DNA of 64,000 nucleotides from positions 1-64,000 of the forward strand of contig MCFE01000105.1 in assembly GCA_002104905.1 (NCBI GenBank). The letters run 5' to 3'. How positions within the stretch are numbered: the first letter of the stretch is position 1; each line of letters opens with the position of its first letter. Position numbers and translations under genes: made by a program. Shown piece by piece: positions 10,735-22,204 of this stretch. The notes below the pieces were generated by a model that saw only the letters and a program-made list of their open reading frames with translations, did not search any database and was not told where the DNA came from. This DNA comes from Basidiobolus meristosporus CBS 931.73. Taxonomy: Eukaryota > Basidiobolomycota > Basidiobolomycetes > Basidiobolales > Basidiobolaceae.

Positions 10735-12836
10735 ATGGCTTCCCCCGCTTCCATGATGGTATGTCTATATTCTTCAGCAGCTCAATACCTCTCGACCCAC
10801 CACCACCACCACCTTCCCCTTCCCCTCCCCCATCCACCGCAACCTCCTTTGCCGTGCGTACCCTCGTCCACCTGGCCATCCTGATCCACCCACTGAGTAA
10901 CACAAAGATCCACTAACTGACTTTGTCTTTCCCGTAGCAACCTCAAATCATCCTTCTCAAAGAGGGTACCGATTCTTCCCAAGGCAAGGGCCAACTCCTG
11001 TCCAACATCAACGCCTGCCTTGCGGTGTGCGACACCGTTCGCACCACCCTCGGCCCCCGTGGCATGGACAAGTTGATCGTCAACCAAAGAGGTGAGTGAC
11101 CTTTCTTCAGGAGCCACCTACCCAGGCTCGTCTAGATTAACCGGTTGCTTTGCAGGCGACGTCACCATCTCCAACGACGGTGCCACCATCATGAAGCTTT
11201 TGGACATCGTCCAACCCGCCGCCAAGACCTTGGTGGACATCGCCAGGTCTCAGGATGCCGAGGTAAGGCTTGCAGGTTTTGTGCCCCGACCCCCGGGTGG
11301 ATAGCTAACGTTTGCCTCAGGTCGGTGACGGCACCACCAGTGTGGTCCTCCTTGCCGGAGAGTTCCTGAAGGAGGTCAAATCCTACATCGAAGAAGGGGT
11401 CAGCTCCCAAGTGATCATCAAGGGTTTCCGTAAGGCCGCACAACTCGTAAGCTGAACGGGAGCATTTCTGTTCCGGGACGGACCGTACCAACCAACCACC
11501 ATCTATTTTTAGGCCATCAACAAAGTCAAGGAGATCTCAGTCACCGTCGACAGAACCAACGAGGAGTAAGTGGCTTCCCCACACACGGAACCCCCCTGTC
11601 CGCCCCTTGGCTAACCCTCCACCCCACAGAGAGTTCAGATCCCTCCTCGAGAAGTGTGCCGCCACCGCCATGTCCTCCAAGCTGATCCACTCCCACAAGG
11701 ATTTCTTCACCAAGATGGTGGTCGACTCCGTTCTTCACCTGGACCAAGAAGACCTCAACCCCAAACTCATCGGGATCAAGAAGGTCCCAGGCGGCGCCAT
11801 GGAGGACTCCCTCTTCGTCGACGGGGTGGCCTTCAAGAAGACCTTCTCCTACGCCGGTTTCGAGCAACAGCCCAAGCACTTCAAGCAGCCCAAGATCCTG
11901 TGCCTGAACGTTGAGCTGGAGCTCAAGGCCGAGAAGGACAACGCCGAGGTCCGGGTCGAGGCGGTGGACGAGTACCAATCGATCGTCGATGCCGAATGGT
12001 CCATCATCTACCAGAAGCTCGAGGCGATCGTCAAGACCGGAGCCAAGGTGGTCCTCTCCAAGCTCCCCATCGGGGACCTTGCCACCCAGTACTTCGCCGA
12101 CCGCGATATCTTCTGTGCCGGCCGCGTCGCCGCCGACGACCTCAGCCGTGTTGTGAAGGCGGTCGGTGGCTCCGTCCAATCCACATGCACCGACATCTCC
12201 GAGAAGCACCTGGGCACCTGTGAGGTGTTCGAGGAGAAGCAGATCGGTGGGGAGAGATTCAACCTGTTCAGCGGCTGCCCCGCCGCCAAGACATGCACGC
12301 TGATCCTTCGTGGTGGCGCCGAGCAATTCATCGCCGAGGTGGAGAGAAGCCTGAACGACGCCATCATGATCGTCAGAAGGGCCATCCGCAACAACCACGT
12401 GGTGGCCGGTGGTGGCGCCACCGAGATGGAGCTTTCCAAGTACCTCCGTCTCCACGCCCGAACCATCCAGGGCAAGCAGCAGCTGATCATCTCCGCCTTC
12501 GCCAAGGCCTTGGAGGTCATCCCCCGCCAGCTGTGCGACAACGCCGGGTTCGACTCCACCGAGATCCTCACCAAACTCCGTCAGAAGCACACCCAGGGCG
12601 GAACCTGGTTCGGCGTGGATATCAACAACGAGACCATCACCGACAACTTCGACGCTTTCGTCTGGGAGCCTTCCCTCGTCAAGATCAACGCCATCTCCGC
12701 CGCCGCCGAGGCTGCCTGCTTGATCCTGTCCGTTGACGAGACCGTCAAGAATCCCCAGAGCCAGCAAGCCCCTCAGGGACCTCCAGGAGGCGGTATGGGC
12801 ATGCCAGGCCGCGGTCGTGGCATCCCACGTCGCTAA
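10735..12836 (+). CDS. CCT7: T-complex protein 1 subunit eta (CCT7)
   Basis: Subunit of the cytosolic TRiC/CCT chaperonin ring that folds actin, tubulin and WD40 proteins using ATP. Exons 10735-10758, 10938-11091, 11156-11262, 11321-11446, 11513-11565 and 11630-12836 give 556 aa. Group II chaperonin motifs are complete: [25 protein letters not shown], the ATP-binding [16 protein letters not shown] (about residue 96), [12 protein letters not shown] and [16 protein letters not shown]. The QDAEVGDGTTS segment is split by an intron. The eta-specific [13 protein letters not shown] and [20 protein letters not shown] set it apart from other CCT subunits. The C-terminus is Gly/Arg/Pro-rich ([13 protein letters not shown]). 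Codons are strongly C/G-ended, as in a highly expressed gene, and this creates a 463-codon antisense frame. AATAAA at 13079. Confidence 0.97.
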
Positions 12837-13186
12837 GCGAACCGGATCACCCCCGGGAATGTCGGTATGTGCCGGGCCACGCTCGAGCCCAATCCCAATC
12901 CCACACCCAACCATCCCCCCACTGTCCCGCAACCCCCTAACCCTCTTGCTTCCCTTTTATTTCCGGGTTGATTTTTCTCTCGCCTCTTACATGATTCTCC
13001 GCCACGAAACCATGGACGACTTCGTTGTAACATTACTTTAGAAACCATGTTATTGTCATTGCCATTGTCATCGCAACTAATAAAAGTCCCAGCAAGATAG
13101 TGTCGGGCGGATGGTTTGGTTTATTGGTCGAGTGGATATCAGAGCCATACAAGTACATGTTAAATGAATGGGTGGGTGGTGAAGGT

Positions 13187-13256
13187 TGGGATGGGGATGG
13201 GGATGGAGATGGAGATGGAGATGGGTATGGAAATGGAAATGGAAATAGAGATGGAG
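13187..13256 (+). repeat. GGAGAT/GGAAAT microsatellite
   Basis: Hexamer-like repeat (GGGGAT, GGAGAT, GGAAAT units) directly against the ribokinase stop codon, between two convergent genes. It is probably in the 3' UTR. Confidence 0.85.
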
Positions 13257-14471
13257 TTATGGGTATCTAGCAAGGATCTCCTCCTTGGTGGGGACGCTGT
13301 CCATCGCCCCCTCCTTGCCGATCGCAATCGAGGCCGCCTTGATCCCGAGGTCCAGAGCAGCCTTGAAGCGTTTACTGGATTGGAGGTATTCGGAGAGGAA
13401 GTAGGCGATGAAGGTGTCTCCAGCTCCGGTGGTGTCCACGACCTCGCACTTGACCGAGGGCAAGGAGATCTCCTCCCCATCGAACACCGCGTATACCCCG
13501 TCCGCGCCCAAGGTGATGATGAGTCCCTCCAATGCGGGGAGTTTCTCCAACACCGACCGGGCGATCCTCTTCACGTCCAGCTCCCCACCGGGCCATTTCT
13601 CCCCGGAGATCCCCTCGTGCAGGCCCATGGCCTCGGTCTCGTTCACCACCAGGATGTTCACCAGCTCCAAGGGGTACTCCGAGATGACCTCCGCGTTGAA
13701 CGGCGCCGGGTTGAAGATGACCTTCATTCCTAAACGAACCGGAAACGGTTAGCAAGCTCACGTCCAACCATGCGGGCCCGGCTTTCGCTCGAACCACCGA
13801 CCTTGCTTCTTCGCCGCTCTCATGATCTCCCCGCCAAGGTTGATCTCGTTCTGTAGCAGACACCAGTCGCCCGGTTGGAACTGTCCGACCACCTTCTCCA
13901 CGAAGGGCTTGGTGATGCAGTGGTTGGTTCCGGGGAAGAGGATGATGGAGTTGTCCCGGTCGTGTTCGCTCAGCTGGATGATCGCTCTACCGGTGGACTA
14001 AGTCGTGGGGGGGGGAAGCAAGTCACGTCAGGTTAGTCGTCTCTTTGGTCCACCAGTGTACCTCGGACCTTGCCGGCCATCTAGCTTACCTCCACTTCGG
14101 AGACCTCCAGGTGTTCCACCTTCGTGCCGAACCCGGCTAGCTTCTCCTTGATCCAGACCCCGTCTTTTCCTATGATGCCCGCCATGAAAGTGTCGTTCCC
14201 CGCCTACCAGCGAACAAGTGAGCCGTAGGTTAGCGAGCGGTCGGAGGTGAGGGTGTTGGTTTTGGGTCTACCGCGAGAGAGGGGGGATAGGGGGGTCACT
14301 ACATACCTTGGCCAATGCCGCGCACTGGTTGGCCCCTTTACCACCGGCACGTTGGAAGTGCCGGGTGGAGGAAAGGGTCTCCCCGGAGCGTACGATATGG
14401 GGGACCACGTAGAAGCTGTCGATGTTGACGGAACCGAAGCAAAGTACCTTGCTGTTACTGCCGTTACTCAT
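13257..14471 (-). CDS. RBK1: Ribokinase (PfkB family)
   Basis: Phosphorylates D-ribose to ribose-5-phosphate, feeding the pentose phosphate and nucleotide pathways. Four exons on the minus strand join in phase: 14307-14471, 14090-14203, 13802-13997 and 13257-13729, giving 315 aa. PfkB signature 1 is near the N-terminus (RAGGKGANQCAALAK, residues 41-55). SIILFPGTNHCI lies mid-protein and NPAPFN with VVNETEA follow. The catalytic/anion-hole motif DTTGAGDTF is at residues 257-265, with the catalytic Asp at 263. Length equals a typical ribokinase. The gene is convergent with CCT7, leaving about 420 bp that includes a microsatellite. Confidence 0.96.
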
Positions 14472-15163
14472 GGATGGATGTTGTTTGCTGTGGTGTTGAC
14501 CGGATAGGTTGGTCGGTTGGTCGTTTGGTTGGTTGGTTGAATTACTGGGTTCCGTGGATACGTGGGATCCTCGCTATTTATCCCACCTCCGCTCGAGACC
14601 GAATCCGAGTCTGAAACCATCCATGCCCTCTCCCCACTGGTAGCCTCGACCGCCACCCCCTCCTGATTGGTCACCGCCCGTCGGTTTCGATCCGCCTGGT
14701 ATTGCTCGATGCTGATGACGAAAATGGTTTGATGTCTACCTCTACAGGCTGATCATCATATGTACTTTTTTGGGATCATTGTTCGATATGTTACCTGCGC
14801 ACGAGGACCCACCATACGGGTAGCGTTGAGGCGGTTCATCGACCTTTCCAGGGAAATGGTTCTGCGTGAGGGTCACACGTACGAAGGTAGGGACCAGGGT
14901 CAGGGTCAGGCTTAGGACTAGGGTAAAGACCAAGTGTACGACTAGAAAGCGGGGGGGGGGGAATCACTTAGAAACACGGATGCAAATTTATTTCAATAGT
15001 TCGACTAAAAAGTTCAAATAATATTTTACAAAAAATAGTTCTGGCTCTTGATTTCAATGACAAGATGGGGAAATGTGGTGGCTGGAAGGGATGGGGGAGA
15101 CGCGGTGGTGATGGTGAACGTCGAGAGCGGCTGTCGCTCTTCCGCCCACGCTTGCTCCGGCTC
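14472..15163. other. Spacer between ribokinase (5' side) and BRR2 (3' side)
   Basis: Contains GGTTGGT-type short repeats (14500-14540) in the ribokinase promoter, short GGGTCAGG/GGACTAGGG repeats at 14890-14930, and a G-homopolymer at about 14950. No exon recognised. Confidence 0.5.
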
Positions 15164-18100
15164 TTACTCTTCCATGTCGCTTCCTTCCTCCTCGGAGCTA
15201 CCCTCCTCGCCTTGGGCCACTTTCATACTGAAGTCGTATTCTTGATCACATCCGATGTACGAATCACACATCAAGTAAAGTTTGTATTTGAACTCTCCCG
15301 CCTCCGAAGGTGCCGGGAAATCCAATTTCACCCCGAGTCGACGTTGAACAGTGATACGCTTGATGGCCGCCACGGTCTTGGCCGCTGGGTCTCCGACCAC
15401 GAGCCACCAACCTTCGTCCTTCTTCGAGGGGAAGAATGGTGCAATCACCGGGCCAACCGGCTCATCGTCCTCCTCGTCTCCCTCACGTTCCAAGGAGATC
15501 TTCATGGTCACGGAAGAGTCGGTGGTAAGCTCCTCAGGATCTTGGATCTCGAAGTTCAACTCGATATTGGGATACCTGTTGACGAATCGGGCGATCTCGC
15601 GAACCTGTCTCGCCTCCATGCCCTTGAACAACTGATCCCGGTCCGCGTCCTCGAGCTCCATGATCTCAAACACAGAGTCCACATTCTTCTCCTGGCATTG
15701 TTGGATCAACTTGCTGGTGAAGTATGGGACCTGCTTGAGTGGCGAGTCCCGATCCCATTGGGCTTGGACGGACATTTGGGCGAGCTCCATGGCCGCAAGG
15801 GCGGGGGTGAGCCAGCCGTTGGAGGAGATCACATCGACACACGCTTGAAGCAAAGGAATGATCTTGGAAACCACGATGGTTTGGTCGGATTGAAGATCGG
15901 GAGGAAGCTGCGTGCGTGAGAAGTGAGCCTGCAACAAGATGTTGGCTTTGACGTGTGGGGAGTTGAACTTGCTAGAGGCAAGTTTGACAGGCAGGCGTTC
16001 GTAGATGCGCTTGAGTATACCATCTTCGTGGTGTCGAATGGGGATCGACTCGAATTCCGCCGCGGAGGAGATGATCTCCAGTAGTCCACGGAGCTTGGTG
16101 TTCGCGGTAAGCGACATGCTGAACATCTCCACGGCGATGTAGTTGATGTTGTAGTATGCGGCAATCATGCCCAGGTTCAATGGGAAGATGTCCATCTCAT
16201 CCTCGATGGTGATGCACTTCGAGGCGACCAAGTCATTCAGTGTGTTCTCCACCAGCTCGGAAAGATGGTCAGACAGATGACGATGGGTTGTACCTTGAAG
16301 GTTGTAGTAGTTCGGATTACGAGTCATACGTCTATAGATGAAGGTCCAGGTAATGTAATCCACGGCATCTTGCTTGTTCTCAATCGTCTTGGTAACAATC
16401 TCTGCATTGAAGTGATCGTGGAGGAACAGATCCAAGTGGGACTCGATGGGAAGTGATTCGAACAAGAATTTCTTGTAGAACTCCTTCTTGTTGGCTTGGC
16501 ACATGAGAACGCATCGGCCCAAGTCGTCCTTGTTGGGTCGACACGCACGTCCCAGCATCTGAAGAACATCTGTGATAGGGTAATCCACATAGCGATGATC
16601 CTTACCTTCGAAGTACTGTGTACCCATGACAATGACCATATGGGAGCTCATGTTAATACCCCAGCAGGTATCCCTCGAGACAACTACGATTTGGATCGCT
16701 CCCGACTCAAAGAGCTGCTCGACAATTCGTTTGTCCTGCTTGGAAAGGGCCTCATGATAGAAACCAACACCATGCTGTGCGGTTTCAGCAAGAGTCTTGT
16801 CAGATATCTTGGCGATATGCTCGGCAATGTCTTGAGGTTGACAACGAAGGAAGCGGTCAGGCTCCCCTTCAGCATTACAGAATGCCAACAAATCTACCGC
16901 CGTCAAGCGGCACTGCTTGCGTGATGGAACAAACACAATCGCGGGCTTGTCAGGAGAATGGGTGGTGATGGCAAGATAAGTGGGCTTGGCCATGGCGAGC
17001 ATTAGCGATGCGAAGTGAGGGATATTGAAGCTCTGAATATGCAGCTCCAAAGGAACAGGTCTAGCCATAGGAGGGAAATTGAAGGTGGAATGTGGCGTGG
17101 CCCCAATCCATTCGGCCAAATCACGAGCATTGGCGAGGGAAGTGCTTAGAGCGATAATTCTAAGCTTGCTCTGGATTTGAGAGGACATGTAGCGCATTCT
17201 GGAAACAATCACCTCATAGGTTGGCCCAACTTCACCACCAATAAGATGGATCTCATCGGCAATGAAAAGCTCGACAGCCTGCACATTCTTTCTCTGTCTC
17301 CAACGGCGAGAGAGCACATCCCATTGCACAGGCGTGGCGATGATGATGTCTCCTTGCTCGAGCAACTTGAGATCTGCACTAGTCTCACCAGTAAGAGCAA
17401 CCACATTCTTGCCCCCTTGAATCCTAGCAAACTTCTTGCTCCACTCGGCCAATCTTAGATCCGCAACTTCTTGGAACGGAGCGATGTACACGCAGCGAGC
17501 TCCAGGACTCTTTTGCCAAAGGCGAAGGATGGCGAACTCGGCGCAGATCGTTTTCCCACTGCCCGTTGGTGCCCCGATAAAGACGTTGTCATCGGTCATG
17601 TAGAGGGAATTGAAGATCTGGGTCTGAATGGGGTTGAATCGCTCAACCCAGCTGCTATACAAAGATTCAAACTCGGGGTTGTTAAGTGCAGTCACAGGTA
17701 ATGGCTGCAAATCGAGTAGCTCGGTCGGGGGAGGATATCTCTCAGGGAGCAAGAGATGACGGAAGGATACAGGAAGCTTGGTTTCGCTATGTAACCAACG
17801 ATCAGAGACGACAGTTACAAAGTAATTTGGTGGGATTGGCTCAAACAATGGAACAGTAAATGTCACAAGATGCTCTTCCTCAGCATAGCGCTGCTTCAAC
17901 AAGAAGACATCATGATACAATACCATTTCACTGTCGCCATCCTCAACAATAACCCAGAAGGATTCGGCGTTACCGTGAACCTTCTCGTCCCATTGGAAAT
18001 CAGGTGTGATGGTCAACTCGATGCGAAGAAGAGAACGAGTAATCGGTTGGACATGAGCTTGCAAGTCAAGCTTTGGGAACTGGTGGACGTACTTGTGCAA

Positions 18101-21100
18101 CATCTTTCCAGCCTTTGGAATACCCACCAACTCGCCAATTTCCTGTGGGTTGAGATCAAAGTAGCGTTCCCAAGGGAATTCCTTCTTTTCCAAGCGCTTA
18201 AGAATATCAGCTGGAATCTGCTTGAATTGCTTCAAAGGAGACATAGAAAGCCACATCCTCTTCTCTGCCATTTTACAAAGATCCAACGCTTTACGAGCCA
18301 GCTGAGCCCAGCCACGCTTCAAACAGATTTCAAAGATGGCACGAAGAATTCTGCCTGCGCTCTGGGTAACATACACCATGTCTGACACAAGAGCGAACCC
18401 TTCAAGCTTCAATTGCGAGATATAAGACTGGAGAAGCACGTTGATCTTGGCAGTTGGCTCCTCAATGGATTCCTTCACCGGGATAGGAACACGCTCCAAC
18501 AATTTGGTCAGCTCCAACTTCTCTTCCTCTCTAACCGGGATATACTTGAACTCATCAGAGAGTGAGAAGATACGGAAAAGTTCGATATGCGACATCATTG
18601 GTCTCAAATGTTGATTGTATGTGGCCATAGAAGTATGCGAGATATAGTAGTGGGAAGAAATTCTACCAAGCTCGGTGACTTGAAAGCGGCCAGTCTTTTT
18701 GTCGTACTTGATGAGGTTTGCTTTATCAAGAAGAAGAGCGGCAGAGTGGATGAGGTCAACACGCTTTTGCTCGAGATAAGGATCCTCGTCATACTCATCG
18801 ACACCTACACCATAGAGGGGTCCGTTTCTTAACATACGCACATAAAGGTAGGTATATCCAAGCCACTGGACGGCATCATCCCGGTTTCGGATGGTACCAA
18901 GAACGATTTCGGCGTTCAAGTTATCCGCAAGTTTGGATACGAACTGACTCTCAATAGGAAGTTGCTGATTGAGAAGAGAGAGGTAGTATTGAAGTTCGGT
19001 ATGAGTGGTAATAATGATACCTTCTCCGAAAGTATCGAACTGAGGACGACCGGCACGACCCAACATTTGCAAAACATCCTGAGGACTCAATTCAGTCCAA
19101 CGGCCCTTCTCGGGCGAGTAGATCTGGGTTCCCTTAATAATAACCGTATGGGCGGGTAAATTGACACCCCATGCAAGTGTGGCAGTGGAAACAAGAACTT
19201 GAACGTGACCACCACTGAACAGATCCTCAACTAATGCACGATCAGTACGATTCATACCAGCGTGATGGATAGCAAATCCGTATGGCAATACATCTTTCAA
19301 GTTCTCATCTTTGACGGTCTCGGCTTCGGATTGAAGAATTTCTCTAGTAGCGGAGTCCTCACGAAGGAATTGGCCAATGGTGTCTTTATCGATACACATA
19401 TCACGGATAGCTCTGGCTGTTTTGGCCGTCTCTTTACGGGAGTGGACGAAAATAAGGATCTGGTTCTTGCCGGCTTGATCCATGACCTTTTCATATGTCA
19501 CCTCGTTCATAACCTGGAAACGCTTAATAGCCTTCTTCTCGGTAACCCCAATAAACTCTTGCTTAAGAGGGCAGGGACGGTAAGAACTGTCGAAGTAGAA
19601 CAACCCTTTGTTGGGGTCAACACGCATGAATGCGGCAACATCTGTATAATTGGGCAATGTCGCACTAAGACCAACCAATCGAACCATCTCTTGAGTCTGC
19701 TCCATATTACGGATCGCACGAGCAACAATACTCTCCAGAACAGGTCCACGCTCATCATGCAACAAATGGATCTCATCAATGATAACCAAGCTAACCAGAT
19801 TAGTGTAGCTTCTATCAGTGGCCTTACGAGTGATGACGTCCCATTTCTCCGGGGTGGTGACGATCATCTGAGTTTCTGCAATTTGCTGCTTGGTTAATTG
19901 GCGATCACCAGTTAGTTCGGCTACTTTGACGCCAAAAGGCTCAAGTCTCTTGGAGAAATTGAGAACCATTTCTTGGACTAAGGCCTTCATTGGAGCGATA
20001 TAAATGATTTTAAAAGCATCAATGTCAATGATACCAGTTGCCTCGTCACGAAACTTGGAAAGTTCGCGCAAAACACACAACATAGCAACGTTGGTTTTAC
20101 CAGCACCAGTAGGAGCACAGAGCAGTACATTCTCGTCTTCACCGAAAGCAGTAGGATACAACTTGCTTTGGATTCTATTCAAAGAGGTGGCGCCGGGGAA
20201 TGCGACTTGTGACCACTCAGGCAGAGTATTGATGGGTACCAACTTCTCGTCTTCGCCAAGAGGTTTTGGAGTTGGTGCAGGAACGTGAATCTCTTCATAT
20301 CCCTTCTTTGAGCGCTTGAAGGAGCCGTCTGGTAATTTACACCGCTTATTGGACATCAAATGCGATCCTTGCGAGAATGACATTAGCTCCAAGTCAAGGG
20401 CAGCTCGGGGTATCAACCCAGTAGGCCCCTTTGTAGGTCCTCTGGAAGCGTGATCAGGCTTCTTCTCGTCTACATCCATGGCGTCGGCATCTTCGACAAC
20501 ACCTTTACGAGTAGCACTACGTCTCACTCTCTCTCCGCCCAAGCTTTTCAGGATCCAGTCAAGGCCTTTAGATCTCATTTCCTGCTCTATATTGGCTTTT
20601 TCTGCTTCTTCACTGGTTCTAGCCAACCGAGTACACCAAACGATCATATCCCTATTTTTTGTGATGGTTTTGACCAGCTCAAAATGCTCATAATCGAAGA
20701 GATTCATCAGTTCGTTTTCACAATCTCTAGTATTGACGGCTTCAGAGGATAGTATAGATAGTGCACTGGCGGTTTTTTCTTGCGCAGTATGTGAGTCGGG
20801 ATAGTATGTCGCTACCAAACGTTGAAGCCAGAAAGCGTCAATCTCGTGTGGATACAAGACTTGTTCGTTTTGGGCTTCTGACGATTGCTTTTTATCAACT
20901 TCGGCTCTGACTACAATCTCGTCACCGTCATCACCAAGTTGCATGGCGTCTTCATTAGCGACTACCTCTTCTTCCCGCTCCTCCTCCTCTTCTGAATCGT
21001 CTTTAATCTCATACAAATTGTCTTCGCCCTCCTCATCTTCGTCTTCATCAAACACGACGGCCACTCCGTGCTCTTCATCTATCGTTTCTATAGGGCGTCC

Positions 21101-21771
21101 ATCTTCCCCTGTGTTGGCTGCCTCGCCGTCCGGGTTGAAGTCGGTGATTCTTTTACCAAGACTGATTAGTTGTGCGAATCGTTCTGAAGTCATGGAGTTG
21201 ATAATATATTCGATTTCGGATTTTTTGTCAAAATCTTTCATATTCTCTGACTTCAGAATCTCCAACACACTATCCGCAGCACTTCGAATAACATCATGTG
21301 GTTGATCTCCAAGATTCTGACTAACAAAGGCCAAAATAAGCTCGTATACTGCCCTTGTTTCTTTGGTACGGGGTCTATATTCAAGACCTTCAAAGTCGTC
21401 GGTCGCTGAAAGGACGTTATTAAAACCATATGCACTCTTCAATGAACTAGATGGCAAAGTGTTATTCGCTAGTTCGTATATGCACAGAAAGATGAAGAGC
21501 AGCAAAACACATACCTTTCTTCTTTTCGCTTCTTTCGCTTCTCCAATATGACGTGTTCATCCTGCGTGTTCTTCTTCTCTGCTTTAAACTTGACAGTGTC
21601 TCGAACGGCGCGACTCCCGAATTCTTTGGGGTTGATTCTACCGTGTAATGTCTCAGGCTCGCCGGAAGGCTCTTGATCTCTTCTGGGTAGGGCAGATCTG
21701 TCCGCCTGAAGGACAAGATTGGAATTCTGTGTGTATTGATATTGAGACGCCTTAGCGATCTGATCCGCCAT
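15164..21771 (-). CDS. BRR2: Pre-mRNA-splicing ATP-dependent helicase Brr2 (SNRNP200)
   Basis: U5 snRNP Ski2-like helicase that unwinds U4/U6 during spliceosome activation. Two exons, 21515-21771 and 15164-21446, join in phase to 2179 aa (human 2136). The N-terminus [20 protein letters not shown] is diagnostic; an acidic linker follows. Cassette 1 has APTGAGKTN (about residue 535), DEIH (about 641), SATLPNY, then [20 protein letters not shown] and MLGRAGRPQ, followed by winged-helix and Sec63 units ([18 protein letters not shown] equivalents). Cassette 2 keeps APTGSGKT (about 1383) and DEIH (about 1486) but carries diverged motifs such as STSLANAR and MLGRACRP. It ends with a second Sec63 unit and an acidic tail SDMEE. 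For such a long gene it has only one short intron. Confidence 0.98.
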
Positions 21772-22204
21772 CTTATGAAGTCTCGCGGCTGTATTAGATT
21801 AAAAGGGGATATTTAACTTTCCGATCTATCAAGCTCCACGTAAAAAAAAAGACTACTAAGTAATGGAAAGAAGCGACGAAAATTTCACTATTTACGAAGG
21901 TACCACGAATTTATGTCACCAGGAAAGAAATCAATTTTTTAAAAAAAGGGCGTCAGTGTGGGTCCTTGGAATTAAAATTCCCATGGTTTAGAAAATCTTT
22001 TTGCCCCTTAATTTCCATGAGCTGGATATTTATTATTTACTTGATGCTGAGGTTTTGGCTTAATGCTGGATGACATCATGGCATTCGGGGATATCGGTAT
22101 AGGTAGATAGGTGCAACGCCAGATCGTCTGGTCATCCAGGTGACGCGATCGACTCCATCTCAGCCAGGTGTGAACTACGAATCCTAGGAAACGGGAGAGG
22201 GGTT
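21772..22204. other. Spacer between BRR2 (5' side) and UNC-45 (3' side)
   Basis: AT-rich intergenic region with A-runs (21840-21850, 21938-21947). It holds the BRR2 promoter and the UNC-45 3' end. No exon recognised. Confidence 0.5.

Noticed and set aside
11541-12932. 463-codon open frame on the minus strand opposite CCT7
   Set aside because: The plus strand is an unmistakable CCT7 with high C/G third positions, which produces long antisense frames. The antisense product is low-complexity (Gly/Leu/Asp-rich) with no family features.
14468-14674. Minus-strand frame ending next to the ribokinase start as an N-terminal extension
   Set aside because: It has a stop overlapping the ribokinase ATG and is out of frame; Thr/Asn-rich translation of promoter repeats.
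15065-15919. 284-codon plus-strand frame opposite the BRR2 3' end
   Set aside because: It lies fully within conserved BRR2 coding sequence on the other strand; Leu/His/Gly-rich translation without motif or exon structure.
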